A stretch of DNA of 64,000 nt from an endosymbiont of Lamellibrachia barhami (GTDB lineage Bacteria; Pseudomonadota; Gammaproteobacteria; Chromatiales; Chromatiaceae): the NCBI RefSeq assembly GCF_011947365.2, contig NZ_JAAVSH020000001.1:3153333-3217332 (forward strand). The letters are read 5' to 3'. Under the pieces are notes generated by a model. It did not search any database, was not told the DNA's origin, and saw only the letters and a list, made by a program, of their open reading frames with translations. Of this stretch, positions 22,206 to 32,588 are shown one piece after another. Both the position numbers and the translations under genes were made by a program. Position 1 is the stretch's first letter, and every line of letters begins with the position of its first letter.

Positions 22206-22576
22206 TTGACGCAGCTATTTGCCATCGCGGCAGGCGGCGCCGCAGGGGCGGTTTTCCGCTTCTGGGTTTCCAGCGGTATTTACGGTCTGTTTGGTCGTAG
22301 CTTCCCGTTTGGCACCCTTGTGGTCAATGTTGCTGGCTCACTACTGATGGGTTTTCTCTACATTATGTTGCTGGAGAGAATGACCGTTGCGCCGGAGATG
22401 CGTGCCGCGCTGCTGGTGGGTTTTCTGGGGGCGTTTACCACTTTCTCAACATTCTCCATTGAAACTTTGAACCTGATCGAGCAGGCGGATTTTTTGAAAG
22501 CGGGCCTGAACATTGTTTTCAGTGTCACCGCTTGTCTGCTGGCCTGCTGGTTTGGCGTCTTACTTGGGAGACAGCT

Positions 22577-22580
<4 letters not shown>
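22206..22580 (+). CDS. crcB: Fluoride ion exporter CrcB/FEX
   Basis: A 124-residue protein with four membrane helices, which dimerises to form a fluoride channel. NVAGSLLMGF and LVGFLGAFTTFSTFSIETL are the diagnostic pore motifs, the latter with the Phe and Thr residues of the fluoride path. The start is a TTG with GAGGAT upstream. I see no fluoride riboswitch in the leader. A DUF190 gene overlaps its stop by 4 bases, as in many crcB operons, followed by serS. Confidence 0.92.
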
Positions 22581-24161
<1,581 letters not shown>

Positions 24162-24174
24162 AACCCATGAAGGA

Positions 24175-24246
24175 GTAGGCCGGTTCAAGCGTAGCGGAAC
24201 CGGCAACCTTAAAGACGCCCGATCCGCTACGCTTGATCGGGCCTAC
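24175..24246. repeat. REP-like inverted pair (locus 3 of the main family)
   Basis: Unit 24175-24206 (GTAGGCCGGTTCAAGCG and on) and the inverse unit 24217-24246 lie between the convergent serS and ccmI genes. They are near-identical to the units at 22106-22136 and 22046-22075. No other terminator is visible for either gene, so the pair may serve as one. Confidence 0.88.
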
Positions 24247-24267
24247 TGCCGAGGATATATCGGCTGT

Positions 24268-25545
24268 TCAGGGATGCAGCCCGTTGATGACAACTTTTAC
24301 TGTGCCTGCCTGGCCGGGTGTGACGGGTTTGACCTCACCCTCCGGGTCACCGCTCTGAGCAATGGGGTTGCCGGAGAGTGAGATGCGCGCCCCCACCACA
24401 ACCTCAGGAAAGTTGGAGAGCTTGAATTGCGGCATCATCGCCATACCGTCATCCAGTTCTATTGTCAGGGGCAGATCCCGCACCTGCTTGCGCGCGGCCG
24501 CCAGTGGCATCGGCGGTCCCTCCAGCGCCTTGGCGTAGATAAACACCAGATCCCCAGGTTTGGTCTTTGCCCGCATCTCATCGGATAGCACGACCTCCAA
24601 GATAATTTTTGACTTGCTTGCTGCATTGGCCGTCGGCGCAGATTTGGCGACGGCCTGCGGTATGATACTGGGCAGTTTGGGTGCCTCACCCATCTCTCTG
24701 CGCGCATCAGCAAGTGCGTTCGTGATGGTTGCCGCATCCTTGTTATCCGGGCCGAGCAGAGTCTGAGTCCTCTCCCAATGTTCGACGGCCGCAGAGTAGT
24801 CTCCACGCTGGTAGGAGACTATCCCCATCATCCAACGTGCATTGGGGTTATCGCCATCCAGCTTGATGGCCTTTTCGACGAGGGATGCAGCCTTGCCGGT
24901 GAAGTTGTTGCTATCTGTTTTAGCCAGGCCCTCTGCGTAGGCCAGCAAAACGGCGGTGTTTTCCGGGGCGAGTCTCATGGCCTGTCCATAGGCTTCAAGC
25001 CCTTCTTGAACTCTATCCATGGACATATAGCTGCGGGCCAGCATCAACCAGCCGTCTATGTTCTCGGGTTGCTCCACCAGTTTATCAGCCAGTTTTTGCA
25101 CCAGCTCTTCCATTGGCGGCATGTTTTTGGCTTTTTCCTGGGCGCTGTTCACAGTAGTGTCAGGTACCTGGCCCGTCAGACGTGGAATGATTTCAGGGGT
25201 ACCCAGTATCTGATAGAGGATCACGGCGCTGACAGGGATAAGCACTGCTGCGCCTATTACCCACCTTCCGCTGCTGCGGTTCATCGTTGCCGGCGCCACC
25301 TTGTTCCCCGAGACATCGGTCAAGAACTCTTTTTCAAGATCCTTGCGTGCAGCATCATAACGGGCCTGATCGAGAATGCCGCTGTCGAGATCGTTATCCA
25401 GTTCTTCAAGCTGTTGCTGGAAAACCTCAAGATTGAGTTCATCGGAACTGATGCCTGTATTCTTAAGGCCTCTTAGTAAAGGCAGAACAACAAAGGCCAT
25501 GGCCAGGAGGGTCAACCCGGCCGCAATAATCCAGAAAAGGGTCAT
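24268..25545 (-). CDS. ccmI: Cytochrome c maturation protein CcmI (CycH)
   Basis: A 425-residue membrane-anchored chaperone that delivers apocytochrome c to the haem ligation machinery. It has a first helix (LFWIIAAGLTLLAMAFVVLP), a cytoplasmic stretch (LEELDNDLDSGILDQARYDAA), a second helix around 105-125 and a periplasmic TPR region (LMLARSYMSMDRVQEGLEAY). A beta-rich C-terminal part follows, which in longer CcmI proteins binds the apocytochrome tail. It is the last gene of the ccm operon and overlaps ccmH by 4 bases. Confidence 0.9.
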   Translation of the reverse strand: MTLFWIIAAGLTLLAMAFVVLPLLRGLKNTGISSDELNLEVFQQQLEELDNDLDSGILDQARYDAARKDLEKEFLTDVSGNKVAPATMNRSSGRWVIGAAVLIPVSAVILYQILGTPEIIPRLTGQVPDTTVNSAQEKAKNMPPMEELVQKLADKLVEQPENIDGWLMLARSYMSMDRVQEGLEAYGQAMRLAPENTAVLLAYAEGLAKTDSNNFTGKAASLVEKAIKLDGDNPNARWMMGIVSYQRGDYSAAVEHWERTQTLLGPDNKDAATITNALADARREMGEAPKLPSIIPQAVAKSAPTANAASKSKIILEVVLSDEMRAKTKPGDLVFIYAKALEGPPMPLAAARKQVRDLPLTIELDDGMAMMPQFKLSNFPEVVVGARISLSGNPIAQSGDPEGEVKPVTPGQAGTVKVVINGLHP

Positions 25546-26030
25546 TTTTTTGCGTCCTTGGAATCAGACGGTTGCTTAAGAAGGGTATCGAGCCGCTGCT
25601 GCTCATCGTTCGAGAGTTTGGTCTCTTGGGTCACACTTTTTTTCCGTAGCGCCCGGATAAGTACCAAAGCGCCAATGATCAGCAGCACCAGTGGGCCGAA
25701 CCAGAGGGGGTAGGTCGAGGGTTTCATCGGCGGATCGTAGAGGACAAAATCACCATATCGGGCAACCATGAAACGGATGACGTCGTCTTTATCCTGTCCC
25801 GCCGTCATCATATCGAAAATCTCGTTGCGCAGATCCACCGCCAGCTCGGCATTGGAACCGGCCAAGGACTCATTCTGGCAGACGAGACAGCGCATCTCCT
25901 CGATGATGTTGCGAAAATCAGCTGCCTTTTGCGGGTCCTCGAATGTGTAATCCGCCAGTGTGGCGGCAGAGAGAGGGGTGGTGGATATGAGGAAAAACAG
26001 GCTCAATAGAAAAATACGCACGAACATCAT
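25542..26030 (-). CDS. ccmH: Cytochrome c maturation protein CcmH (CcmL)
   Basis: A 162-residue protein with a signal peptide, a thiol-redox domain with the motif LRCLVCQNESLAGSNAELA, and one C-terminal membrane helix (YPLWFGPLVLLIIGALVLI). It keeps the CXXCH cysteines of apocytochromes reduced and works with CcmG. The E. coli CcmH TPR half is here the separate CcmI. It overlaps both neighbours by 4 bases. Confidence 0.93.
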   Translation of the reverse strand: MMFVRIFLLSLFFLISTTPLSAATLADYTFEDPQKAADFRNIIEEMRCLVCQNESLAGSNAELAVDLRNEIFDMMTAGQDKDDVIRFMVARYGDFVLYDPPMKPSTYPLWFGPLVLLIIGALVLIRALRKKSVTQETKLSNDEQQRLDTLLKQPSDSKDAKK

Positions 26031-26572
26031 CCCTTCTTCTTGAGTTCCGCCACCATCGGCAGGATCTTGTCACGAATCAGATCCGGGCTGACCGGACCGG
26101 CATGTTTGTAGCGGATGATGCCTTGGGCATCGACCAGGAAGGTCTCCGGTGCACCGTAAACCCCCAAATCGATAGCTGTGCGGCCCTTCTTGTCGAAGAT
26201 ATTGGCCGTATAGGGATTACCCAGTTGCCTGAGCCAGGCCTGTGCTGCGACGCGTTCATCCTTCCAGTTGAGGCCGTAGATATCGACCTTGTTCATGCGG
26301 CCGAGTTGAACCAGGGTTTCATGTTCCGCCCGGCAGGAGACACACCAGGTCGCCCAGACGTTGAGCAGATAGACCTTGCCCAGCAGATCCTTGTTGGTGA
26401 TCTGAGTCTCCGGCTGCTCCAGCAGGGGCAGCGAGAACTCGGGAACCGGCTTGCCGATCAGAGGAGAGGGGATGGCTCTCGGATTGTAATTCTCATCCAG
26501 TCCCTTGAATAGAAAGGCTGCAATCACTGCAAAGATCGCCAAAGGTACGAGGAAACGCAGGTAACGGCTCAT
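26027..26572 (-). CDS. ccmG: Thiol:disulfide interchange protein CcmG (DsbE)
   Basis: A 181-residue membrane-anchored thioredoxin-like reductase. An N-terminal anchor (RFLVPLAIFAVIAAFLF) is followed by IGKPVPEFSLPLLEQP and the active site NVWATWCVSCRAEH. GVYGAPETFLVDAQGIIRYK with the cis-Pro is standard. It supplies electrons to the apocytochrome cysteines through CcmH, and overlaps both neighbours by 4 bases. Confidence 0.94.
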   Translation of the reverse strand: MSRYLRFLVPLAIFAVIAAFLFKGLDENYNPRAIPSPLIGKPVPEFSLPLLEQPETQITNKDLLGKVYLLNVWATWCVSCRAEHETLVQLGRMNKVDIYGLNWKDERVAAQAWLRQLGNPYTANIFDKKGRTAIDLGVYGAPETFLVDAQGIIRYKHAGPVSPDLIRDKILPMVAELKKKG

Positions 26573-28578
26573 GAATGACTCTCCGCGGCGGCCGGGGTCG
26601 AACTCCCTGCCGTCAGGGTGGCAGTGGCACTGGCTCGTTTGCGGGCGGTGCGATAGCGTCTGTCCGAGATGGCAAGCAGTCCGCCGAGGCCCATAAAGAT
26701 CGCGGCTATCCAGATCCAGCGAATATAAGGTTTGTAGTAGAGGCGCATACTCCAGTCACCGCCACCCAGGGATTCACCGAGAGAGACATAGAGATCACGG
26801 GTCAGTCCCCAGTCGATCCCCGCTTCAGTCATGGGGCGAGTCTGCACAAAATAGGTGCGTTTTTCCGGCTGCAGGATGGCGATCTGTTTGCCATCTTTAG
26901 ATATCAGAAAACGTCCACGCTGGGCATTGTAGTTCGGTCCGGGAAACTCACTGACGCCCTCGAACTTGAACTCATAGCCGGCAATGTCTGCGGTATCACC
27001 GGGAGACATGCGGATGTCCTGCTCAATGCCGTAGTTGGAAACCATGGTAACGCCGACGATAAACATGGCCACACCCATATGGGCGAGAATCATGCCGTAG
27101 TAGCTGCGGCCTCCACCCGAGAGATCACGCAGGAAGCCGTTGAATCCTGCTTTGTGCTTGAGCCGTTCTTTGACGTTAACCAGATGGGAGGTCACCACCC
27201 ACATCGCCAGTCCCATGCCCAGGCCCACCATCAGGTTTCCACCGGAAAACAGGGGCAGCAGAGTGAGCAGGCCGAAGACCAGGCTGATGACAAACGCGAC
27301 TTTCAACTGTTTGACCAGGAAAGCGACATCGGTGTGTTTCCAACGGGAGATCGATCCCACGCCCATCAATAGCGCCAGAAAAGGCGTCAGCAGGACGAAC
27401 ATCTTGTTGAACCAGGGAAATCCGACGGAGATCTTGCCCCACTCCATGGCATCGTAGATCAGCGGCGCCAGGGTGCCGAGCAGGATCAGACCGGCCAGTA
27501 CGGATAATAGTAAGTTGTTGCCCAACAGAAAGGTCTCACGGGAGATCAGGTCGAAGCGGCCACCGCCGGAGATATAGGGGGCACGCCATGCATAGAGTAA
27601 GAGGGAGCCACCGATCGCGACCAGCAGAAAGATCAGGATGAAGACGCCGCGCTCCGGATCTGATGCGAAGGAGTGGACGGAGGTCAATACGCCGGAGCGG
27701 ACGAGAAAGGTGCCGAGCAGACTCAGGGAGAAGGCAAACAGCGCTAACAGCACGGTCCAGCTCTTGAAGGCGCCCCGTTTCTCGGTCACCGCCAGTGAGT
27801 GCATCAGGGCAGTGCCTATGAGCCATGGCATCAAAGAGGCATTTTCCACCGGATCCCAGAACCACCAGCCACCCCAGCCCAGCTCATAGTAGGCCCACCA
27901 ACTGCCCAGTGCGATACCCACGGTCAGAAAGACCCAGGCCACCGTGGTCCAAGGACGTGACCAGCGCGCCCAGGACGCGTCCAGCTTGCCGCCAAGGAGG
28001 GCGGCAATGGAGAAGGCAAACGCAACCGAGAAGCCGACATAACCCATGTATAGCAGCGGGGGGTGAATGGCCAATCCCGGATCCTGCAGCATGGGGTTGA
28101 GCTCACGGCCCTCAAATGGTACCGGAAAAGTGCGGTCGAAAGGGTTGGAGGTCAGCAGCAGGAACAGCAGGAAACCGATGCTGATCATACCCATTACTGA
28201 CAGTACGCGAGCAACGACGGGCAGCGGCAGGTTGCGGCTGAAAAGGGCGATGGCTGCGCTCCAGGCGGCAAGCAGAAAGGCCCACAACAACAGTGATCCT
28301 TCGTGAGCGCCCCATACAGCGGAGATCTTGTAGAGATCCGGCAGTTTGGTGTTGCCATGCTGAGCGACATAGATGACCGAGAAGTCGTTGGCCAAAAAGG
28401 CATTTGCCAAAACTATGGTTGAGAGGGTCAGGAAGAGCAGCTGGCCCCAGACCAATGGCCGTGACAGGGCCATCCAGCTGTAGGTGTTCGTGTAGGAACC
28501 CGCCAACGGGACGATTGCCTGGATGATGGCAAGGCTGAGTGCCAGGATGAGCGCATAATGACCGATTTCCGGGATCAT
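26569..28578 (-). CDS. ccmF: Haem lyase CcmF
   Basis: A 669-residue polytopic membrane protein that attaches haem to apocytochrome c. The tryptophan-rich WWD motif reads GWGGWWFWDPVENASLMPWL. MIPEIGHYALILALSLAI at the N-terminus and the large periplasmic loop near residues 530-620 (YNAQRGRFLI, PEKRTYFVQTRPMTEAGID) are typical, with conserved His residues in the membrane part. Length matches the usual 640-670. It sits between ccmE and ccmG with 4-base overlaps. Confidence 0.96.
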   Translation of the reverse strand: MIPEIGHYALILALSLAIIQAIVPLAGSYTNTYSWMALSRPLVWGQLLFLTLSTIVLANAFLANDFSVIYVAQHGNTKLPDLYKISAVWGAHEGSLLLWAFLLAAWSAAIALFSRNLPLPVVARVLSVMGMISIGFLLFLLLTSNPFDRTFPVPFEGRELNPMLQDPGLAIHPPLLYMGYVGFSVAFAFSIAALLGGKLDASWARWSRPWTTVAWVFLTVGIALGSWWAYYELGWGGWWFWDPVENASLMPWLIGTALMHSLAVTEKRGAFKSWTVLLALFAFSLSLLGTFLVRSGVLTSVHSFASDPERGVFILIFLLVAIGGSLLLYAWRAPYISGGGRFDLISRETFLLGNNLLLSVLAGLILLGTLAPLIYDAMEWGKISVGFPWFNKMFVLLTPFLALLMGVGSISRWKHTDVAFLVKQLKVAFVISLVFGLLTLLPLFSGGNLMVGLGMGLAMWVVTSHLVNVKERLKHKAGFNGFLRDLSGGGRSYYGMILAHMGVAMFIVGVTMVSNYGIEQDIRMSPGDTADIAGYEFKFEGVSEFPGPNYNAQRGRFLISKDGKQIAILQPEKRTYFVQTRPMTEAGIDWGLTRDLYVSLGESLGGGDWSMRLYYKPYIRWIWIAAIFMGLGGLLAISDRRYRTARKRASATATLTAGSSTPAAAESHS

Positions 28579-29042
28579 TGGACACTCACCTGCTGCTGCC
28601 TCTCACTGACACCTTCATCGTGGGCCGTTTTCAGTGAGTCAGCCACTTCCGGCGGCATGTAGTTCTCATCATGTTTGGCCAATACTTCACTGGCGACGAA
28701 AATACCGCTTTCGTTCAACTGCCCCAGCGCGACGATGCCCTGGCCCTCGCGGAACAGGTCAGGCAGAATGCCGGTGTACTCCACGGTGACGGTCTCGGCG
28801 TTGTCCGTAACGTCAAAGGCCGTGGTAAGTCCGTCCGGTTTGCGCTTGACGCTGTTATTACTCACCAGTCCGCCGACGCGGAAGGGGTGGCCTATGGGCG
28901 CCTTGCCCTCTGCTATTTCGGAAGGCGAAAAGAAAAACATCAGATTTTCATCGAAGGCGTTCAGAGCGAGCCAGGCAGCAACGCCGACACCGGCAACCAT
29001 CATGCCAATCAGATAAAGGCGTTTTTTTCGGATAGGATTCAT
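28575..29042 (-). CDS. ccmE: Haem chaperone CcmE
   Basis: A 155-residue membrane-anchored OB-fold protein that carries haem to CcmF. An N-terminal helix (LYLIGMMVAGVGVAAWLAL) is followed by a beta barrel (HPFRVGGLVSNNSV, FDVTDNAETVTVEYTGILPD). The haem-attachment motif is LAKHDENYMPPE, in which the His binds haem covalently and the Tyr is its ligand. It overlaps ccmD by 4 bases. Confidence 0.95.
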   Translation of the reverse strand: MNPIRKKRLYLIGMMVAGVGVAAWLALNAFDENLMFFFSPSEIAEGKAPIGHPFRVGGLVSNNSVKRKPDGLTTAFDVTDNAETVTVEYTGILPDLFREGQGIVALGQLNESGIFVASEVLAKHDENYMPPEVADSLKTAHDEGVSERQQQVSVQ

Positions 29043-29206
29043 TTTTGCTCTCTCTTTTCGCGACGCAGTTTGCGGGCGATGTCAGTTAGGACTCGACGGC
29101 GCTGTAAAAGCGGGCTGACCCAGTTGGCAACGAGGATGACGAAAGCCAGTCCGTAAGACGGCCATACATACATCGCATAACCCCCCATATCCAGAAATTC
29201 GCTCAT
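29039..29206 (-). CDS. ccmD: Haem exporter protein CcmD
   Basis: A 55-residue protein read directly from the sequence. It begins MSEFLDMGGYAMYVWPSYGL, continues with a single helix (AFVILVANWV), and has a basic C-terminal tail (RKLRREKREQK). This is the typical CcmD pattern. CcmD helps release holo-CcmE from the CcmABC complex. It overlaps both ccmC and ccmE by 4 bases. Confidence 0.92.
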   Translation of the reverse strand: MSEFLDMGGYAMYVWPSYGLAFVILVANWVSPLLQRRRVLTDIARKLRREKREQK

Positions 29207-29949
29207 TTCATCTCCCCTTCAACCAGCTCGCGCACCCAGCGGGTATTGCGGTCACGCTCCAGTACTTCAGCTCGTGCCCGCATTAAGACCACGGCACCGT
29301 AATAAAGTTTAAAAGAGATGCCCATCAACAAAAGTGGGATTAGCATGCTGGTCGACATGGCTTGCTTTCCGGTCACGGTCACGGATGAGGTCTGATGCAG
29401 CGTGTTCCACCACTCCACCGAGTAGTGGATGATCGGGATATTGACCACGCCCACCAGCGCCAGAATAGAGATGGCTCGTGCAGCCACGCGTTTGTCCTCT
29501 ATAGCGCTGTAGAGCGCGATGATGCCGAGGTAGAGGAACAGCAGCATTAGCTCAGATGTGAGACGTGCATCCCAGACCCACCAGGCCCCCCACATGGGTT
29601 TGCCCCACAATGAGCCGGTCACCAGTGCCAGAAAGGTAAAGGATGCCCCGACCGAGGCACTGCTGATAATCGTGATCTCCGTGATTTTGATACGCCAGAC
29701 CAAGCTGATCAGGCCGGCGACCGCCATCACGATATAGATGAACATCGACATCCAGGCCGCAGGTACATGAATGTACATGATGCGGTAGCTATCACCCTGC
29801 TGATAGTCGGGCGGGGCAACGAACAGCCCGTAGTAGACGCCGGCGATCAGGGTGAGTAGAAAAGAGATCGCGAACCAGGGAATCATCTTGCCCGCGACAT
29901 TGTAAAAGTAACGGGGCGAACCCATCTGATGGAAAAATCGAACTATCAT
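29203..29949 (-). CDS. ccmC: Haem exporter protein CcmC
   Basis: A 248-residue membrane protein with about six helices that loads haem onto CcmE. The WWD motif reads WGAWWVWDARLTSELMLLFL, and flanking His residues (IHVPAAWMSMF, IIHYSVEWWNTLHQ) act as haem ligands in the family. I start at the ATG at 29949; a TTG two codons upstream would overlap the ccmB stop. It forms the CcmABCD complex with its neighbours. Confidence 0.95.
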   Translation of the reverse strand: MIVRFFHQMGSPRYFYNVAGKMIPWFAISFLLTLIAGVYYGLFVAPPDYQQGDSYRIMYIHVPAAWMSMFIYIVMAVAGLISLVWRIKITEITIISSASVGASFTFLALVTGSLWGKPMWGAWWVWDARLTSELMLLFLYLGIIALYSAIEDKRVAARAISILALVGVVNIPIIHYSVEWWNTLHQTSSVTVTGKQAMSTSMLIPLLLMGISFKLYYGAVVLMRARAEVLERDRNTRWVRELVEGEMK

Positions 29950-29951
29950 AG

Positions 29952-30635
29952 TCAACTTAAACTAATTCTCAGAGAAGCGGCGGTGGCCAGAGGGGCCAGA
30001 ACCAGGGAACCTATCAGCATTGCGGCAAGGAAAGAAATCTGCGCGCTGGTGGGAATCCCCACGATGGAGGTCTTTACAGCATCGGTGGCAAAGATCAATA
30101 CCGGGACATAGAGCGGCAGCACCAACAGCGAAAGAATGACGCCCCCACGGCGCAAGCCGACTGTCAATGCCACGCCGACCGAACCGATCAGGCTTAATAC
30201 CGGTGTTCCGAGCACCAGCGTCAGCATCAGGGTCGGTATGGCGTCAGTGGGAACATTCAGCATCATCGCCAGCAGAGGGGCGGCGATGAAAAGTGGCAGT
30301 CCGGTGATCATCCAGTGTGCCAAAATCTTTGCCAGGACCAGCACTGAGATTGGATGGGCACTGAGCATGAACTGCTCCAGGGTGCCATCATCAAAATCGG
30401 AGCGAAACATGGTGTCGAGGGAGAGTAGGGCGGCGAGCAGGGCCGCGACCCAGATAACGCCGGGGCCTACCGCCTGAATCAGTTTGGGATCGTTGCCTAT
30501 ACCCAGGGGGAACATGGCGGTGACCAGCACAAAAAACAGCAGCGGGTTGGCCAGTTCGGCTCGTCGCCGGTAGGCCAGAACCAGGTCCCTTTTGAGGAGC
30601 AGGGTGAATGCGCTGGTAAGAGAGAGCGTGCTCAT
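29952..30635 (-). CDS. ccmB: Haem exporter permease CcmB
   Basis: A 227-residue ABC-type membrane subunit with six predicted helices. LLKRDLVLAYRRRAELANPL at the N-terminus and FRSDFDDGTLEQFMLS (the loop contacting CcmA) are conserved. With CcmA it uses ATP to release haem-loaded CcmE. It overlaps ccmA by 4 bases and ends 2 bases before the ccmC start. Confidence 0.95.
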   Translation of the reverse strand: MSTLSLTSAFTLLLKRDLVLAYRRRAELANPLLFFVLVTAMFPLGIGNDPKLIQAVGPGVIWVAALLAALLSLDTMFRSDFDDGTLEQFMLSAHPISVLVLAKILAHWMITGLPLFIAAPLLAMMLNVPTDAIPTLMLTLVLGTPVLSLIGSVGVALTVGLRRGGVILSLLVLPLYVPVLIFATDAVKTSIVGIPTSAQISFLAAMLIGSLVLAPLATAASLRISLS

Positions 30636-31279
30636 CGTTCCGACAGATTGATCCGTACCAGTTTGACATCTTCCTTGAAGCCAATACGGTGGTGAGTCGT
30701 CATGGCCGCCATGCCACCAGACTGCAGGTGCGCTTCAAAGAGCCGTTCCATGTGTTCTATGCCTTTTCTGTCCAGTGAGGTAAAGGGTTCATCCAGAATC
30801 CAGAACTTTGCATCGGTGACCAAAAGCCGGGCAATTGCCAGGCGCCGCTGCTGTCCTGCTGACATGTTGCGGGTTAGCACGTCCTCAAAGCCGTAGAGTC
30901 CTACCTGATCCAGCGCCTCTTCCAGGGCGATCCCCTCTTTTGCCTTACCGAACCCGCGGGCCACCCGCAGGTTTTCCAAGGGGGTCAGATCGAGTTTGCT
31001 GCCGTCCTTGTGCCCGAGGTATGCGGTGTGTTCGTGATATTCAGGACCCAGCCTGAAGATATCTTCACCCTTCCAGAGCAGTTGTCCCGATTCCGGCAGC
31101 CGGATGCCGCACAAGATGCGCAGCAGGGATGTTTTGCCACTGCCGTTTCGCCCCTCGAGCACAAGCGCTTCGCCAGGGTTCACGGTGAAACACAGGCCCG
31201 AAAAGAGCACCCGGTCGTCACGGATGCACTCAAGGTCCTTGGCTTCAAATGTTGCAGTATCGGAAAGAGGTGAAGTCAC
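30632..31279 (-). CDS. ccmA: Haem exporter ATP-binding protein CcmA
   Basis: A 215-residue ABC ATPase. Walker A is GRNGSGKTSLLRIL, the signature NMSAGQQRRLAIARLL, and Walker B FWILDEPFTSLDRKG. It is the first gene of the nine-gene ccm operon (ccmABCDEFGHI), which matures the c-type cytochromes NapB and NapC encoded nearby. The 494-base region upstream, shared with the divergent regulator gene, is the likely site of control. Confidence 0.95.
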   Translation of the reverse strand: MTSPLSDTATFEAKDLECIRDDRVLFSGLCFTVNPGEALVLEGRNGSGKTSLLRILCGIRLPESGQLLWKGEDIFRLGPEYHEHTAYLGHKDGSKLDLTPLENLRVARGFGKAKEGIALEEALDQVGLYGFEDVLTRNMSAGQQRRLAIARLLVTDAKFWILDEPFTSLDRKGIEHMERLFEAHLQSGGMAAMTTHHRIGFKEDVKLVRINLSER

Positions 31280-31619
31280 GTTTTATATTTTGGGTGTGGT
31301 TCTGGAGGTGATCACACTATCTATATCAGCAGTTCAGAGTGCCGCAAGACGTTAATTTCAATAAGGCGCAACCATACCTGATACGAGGGGTGAATCACAA
31401 GAATTGTGCGGCGAGATTACCCGATTTTTTCGACCTGATCACGTTGTTTAGATCATGCTTATAAAGCATCCGTTCTATCCCTTGAAAATTGAGGGTAAGA
31501 GAATCGCTACAATTTTGTTTTATCGGTGAATAATACCGAAATATAGGTAGCTTTGCATATCAGCAAGTTGGCAACTGGTTGATTGTTTTAATAAAATATT
31601 CTAATAAACTTATCCATCA

Positions 31620-31633
31620 TTGATAATTATCAT
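31620..31633. promoter_or_regulatory. FNR/DNR-type binding site
   Basis: TTGATAATTATCAT matches the FNR consensus TTGAT-N4-ATCAA at nine of ten positions. A TATAAG hexamer at 31650-31655 lies about 20 bases downstream, a spacing that allows activation of the regulator gene at 31774. Confidence 0.6.
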
Positions 31634-31703
31634 TCCAAATCGATACCGGTATAAGGAAAATATTCATGTACATTTTTTTGGCTGAACGATGACAGATCGC
31701 TTA

Positions 31704-31723
31704 CTTGAACAATTGCGTTCAAG
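31704..31723. promoter_or_regulatory. Perfect 7-base inverted repeat, possible operator
   Basis: CTTGAAC and GTTCAAG are separated by 6 bases, 50 bases before the regulator start codon. The spacing differs from an FNR site. It could be an operator or an RNA hairpin in the leader. Confidence 0.4.
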
Positions 31724-31773
31724 AGATGCTCGTGATTTCGACAGCCGACCATTGTTTACTTAAGGGTGACAAT

Positions 31774-32472
31774 ATGGATGTAGCGGTGCGTGAAATTCAG
31801 CTGGCGTCGTTTTTGGGTGATTGTCCACTTTTTAGGGGCATTACAGCTGAAGTGCTTGAATACCTGTCGAACAATGCACGAATTGTTTCAACAAAGCGCG
31901 GTGGGAGTATCGTAACCAGCAGAATGGAGCCTGTCGCCCTGTATCTCGTAATGCACGGCCAGGTCAAATTGAGCATCCTATCATCCAGCGGTTCCGAACG
32001 GGTTGTTAACATCCTTTCTCAGGGGGATTCCTTTGGAATTTCATCACTTTTTTCCGGCCAGCCGATGACGATCTCCGCCTATGCGTTGAATCGCTGTGAA
32101 GTCGTCGAGCTGCACAAGGATGCGATTCTCAGCGCCGTTTATCGGTGGCCGGAGTTATCGGCAGCACTGCTTCAGCATATGGGCGCTTGTCTCGATAATC
32201 TGTATGCCGACCTGGAGTCCTGCTGCCTAAAGTCGGCTACTCAGCGCGTTGCCGGTTATCTGTTGAAGATTGCGGGTGAGGATTTGTGCGGCGATAAACC
32301 GCAGGAAGTCGTACTACCCGTGAGTAAATCCATCGTGGCGTCCTCTCTCGATTTGACGCCGGAGACCTTTTCCCGTGAGCTGCATCGGCTCTCGACCCGG
32401 AAACTAATCTCCGTCAAACACAAAAACATTCTGATTTCAGATATTTCCGGGCTGCAGATGCTTGCGGAGTAG
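31774..32472 (+). CDS. Crp/Fnr-family transcription regulator, DNR-like
   Basis: A 232-residue regulator. Residues 15-125 form a cyclic-nucleotide-type sensor domain (LYLVMHGQVKLSILSSSGSE, ILSQGDSFGISSLFSG). A dimer helix follows, then a C-terminal winged helix (VSKSIVASSLDLTPETFSRE). It lacks the N-terminal Cys cluster of true Fnr, so it does not carry an oxygen-sensing Fe-S cluster. This architecture fits DNR/NNR proteins, which sense nitric oxide through haem, but the ligand cannot be read from sequence. I start at the ATG at 31774, which has AAGGGTGA upstream; a TTG at 31705 would add an unmatched stretch. Neighbours suggest control of nap, ccm and the two-component pair. Confidence 0.82.
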   Translation: MDVAVREIQLASFLGDCPLFRGITAEVLEYLSNNARIVSTKRGGSIVTSRMEPVALYLVMHGQVKLSILSSSGSERVVNILSQGDSFGISSLFSGQPMTISAYALNRCEVVELHKDAILSAVYRWPELSAALLQHMGACLDNLYADLESCCLKSATQRVAGYLLKIAGEDLCGDKPQEVVLPVSKSIVASSLDLTPETFSRELHRLSTRKLISVKHKNILISDISGLQMLAE

Positions 32473-32588
32473 GTCGGTACTTCCAGTAGAAAAACCTGAT
32501 TCTTTGTTGATCAGTCAAATAGGGATATCATTTGGAGTAGCCCGGCACCCTGATTGCCGCCAGTACTCTCTCCGGTACAGCCTAACAA

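Larger units (their letters stand above)
31280..31773. promoter_or_regulatory. Divergent control region between ccmA and the Crp/Fnr regulator
   Basis: This 494-base, AT-rich region has no gene. It holds an FNR-type palindrome (31620-31633), a perfect NarL heptamer match in reverse orientation (ATAGGTA, 31543-31549; low information alone), an inverted repeat CGGT-N7-ACCG around 31524, and CTTGAAC-N6-GTTCAAG (31704-31723). It probably controls both the ccm operon and the regulator gene. Confidence 0.55.

Noticed and set aside
32490..32530. FNR site between the Crp/Fnr gene and the NarX-like gene
   Set aside because: TTGATCAGTCAA has only four bases between half sites instead of six, so it does not fit the FNR pattern.
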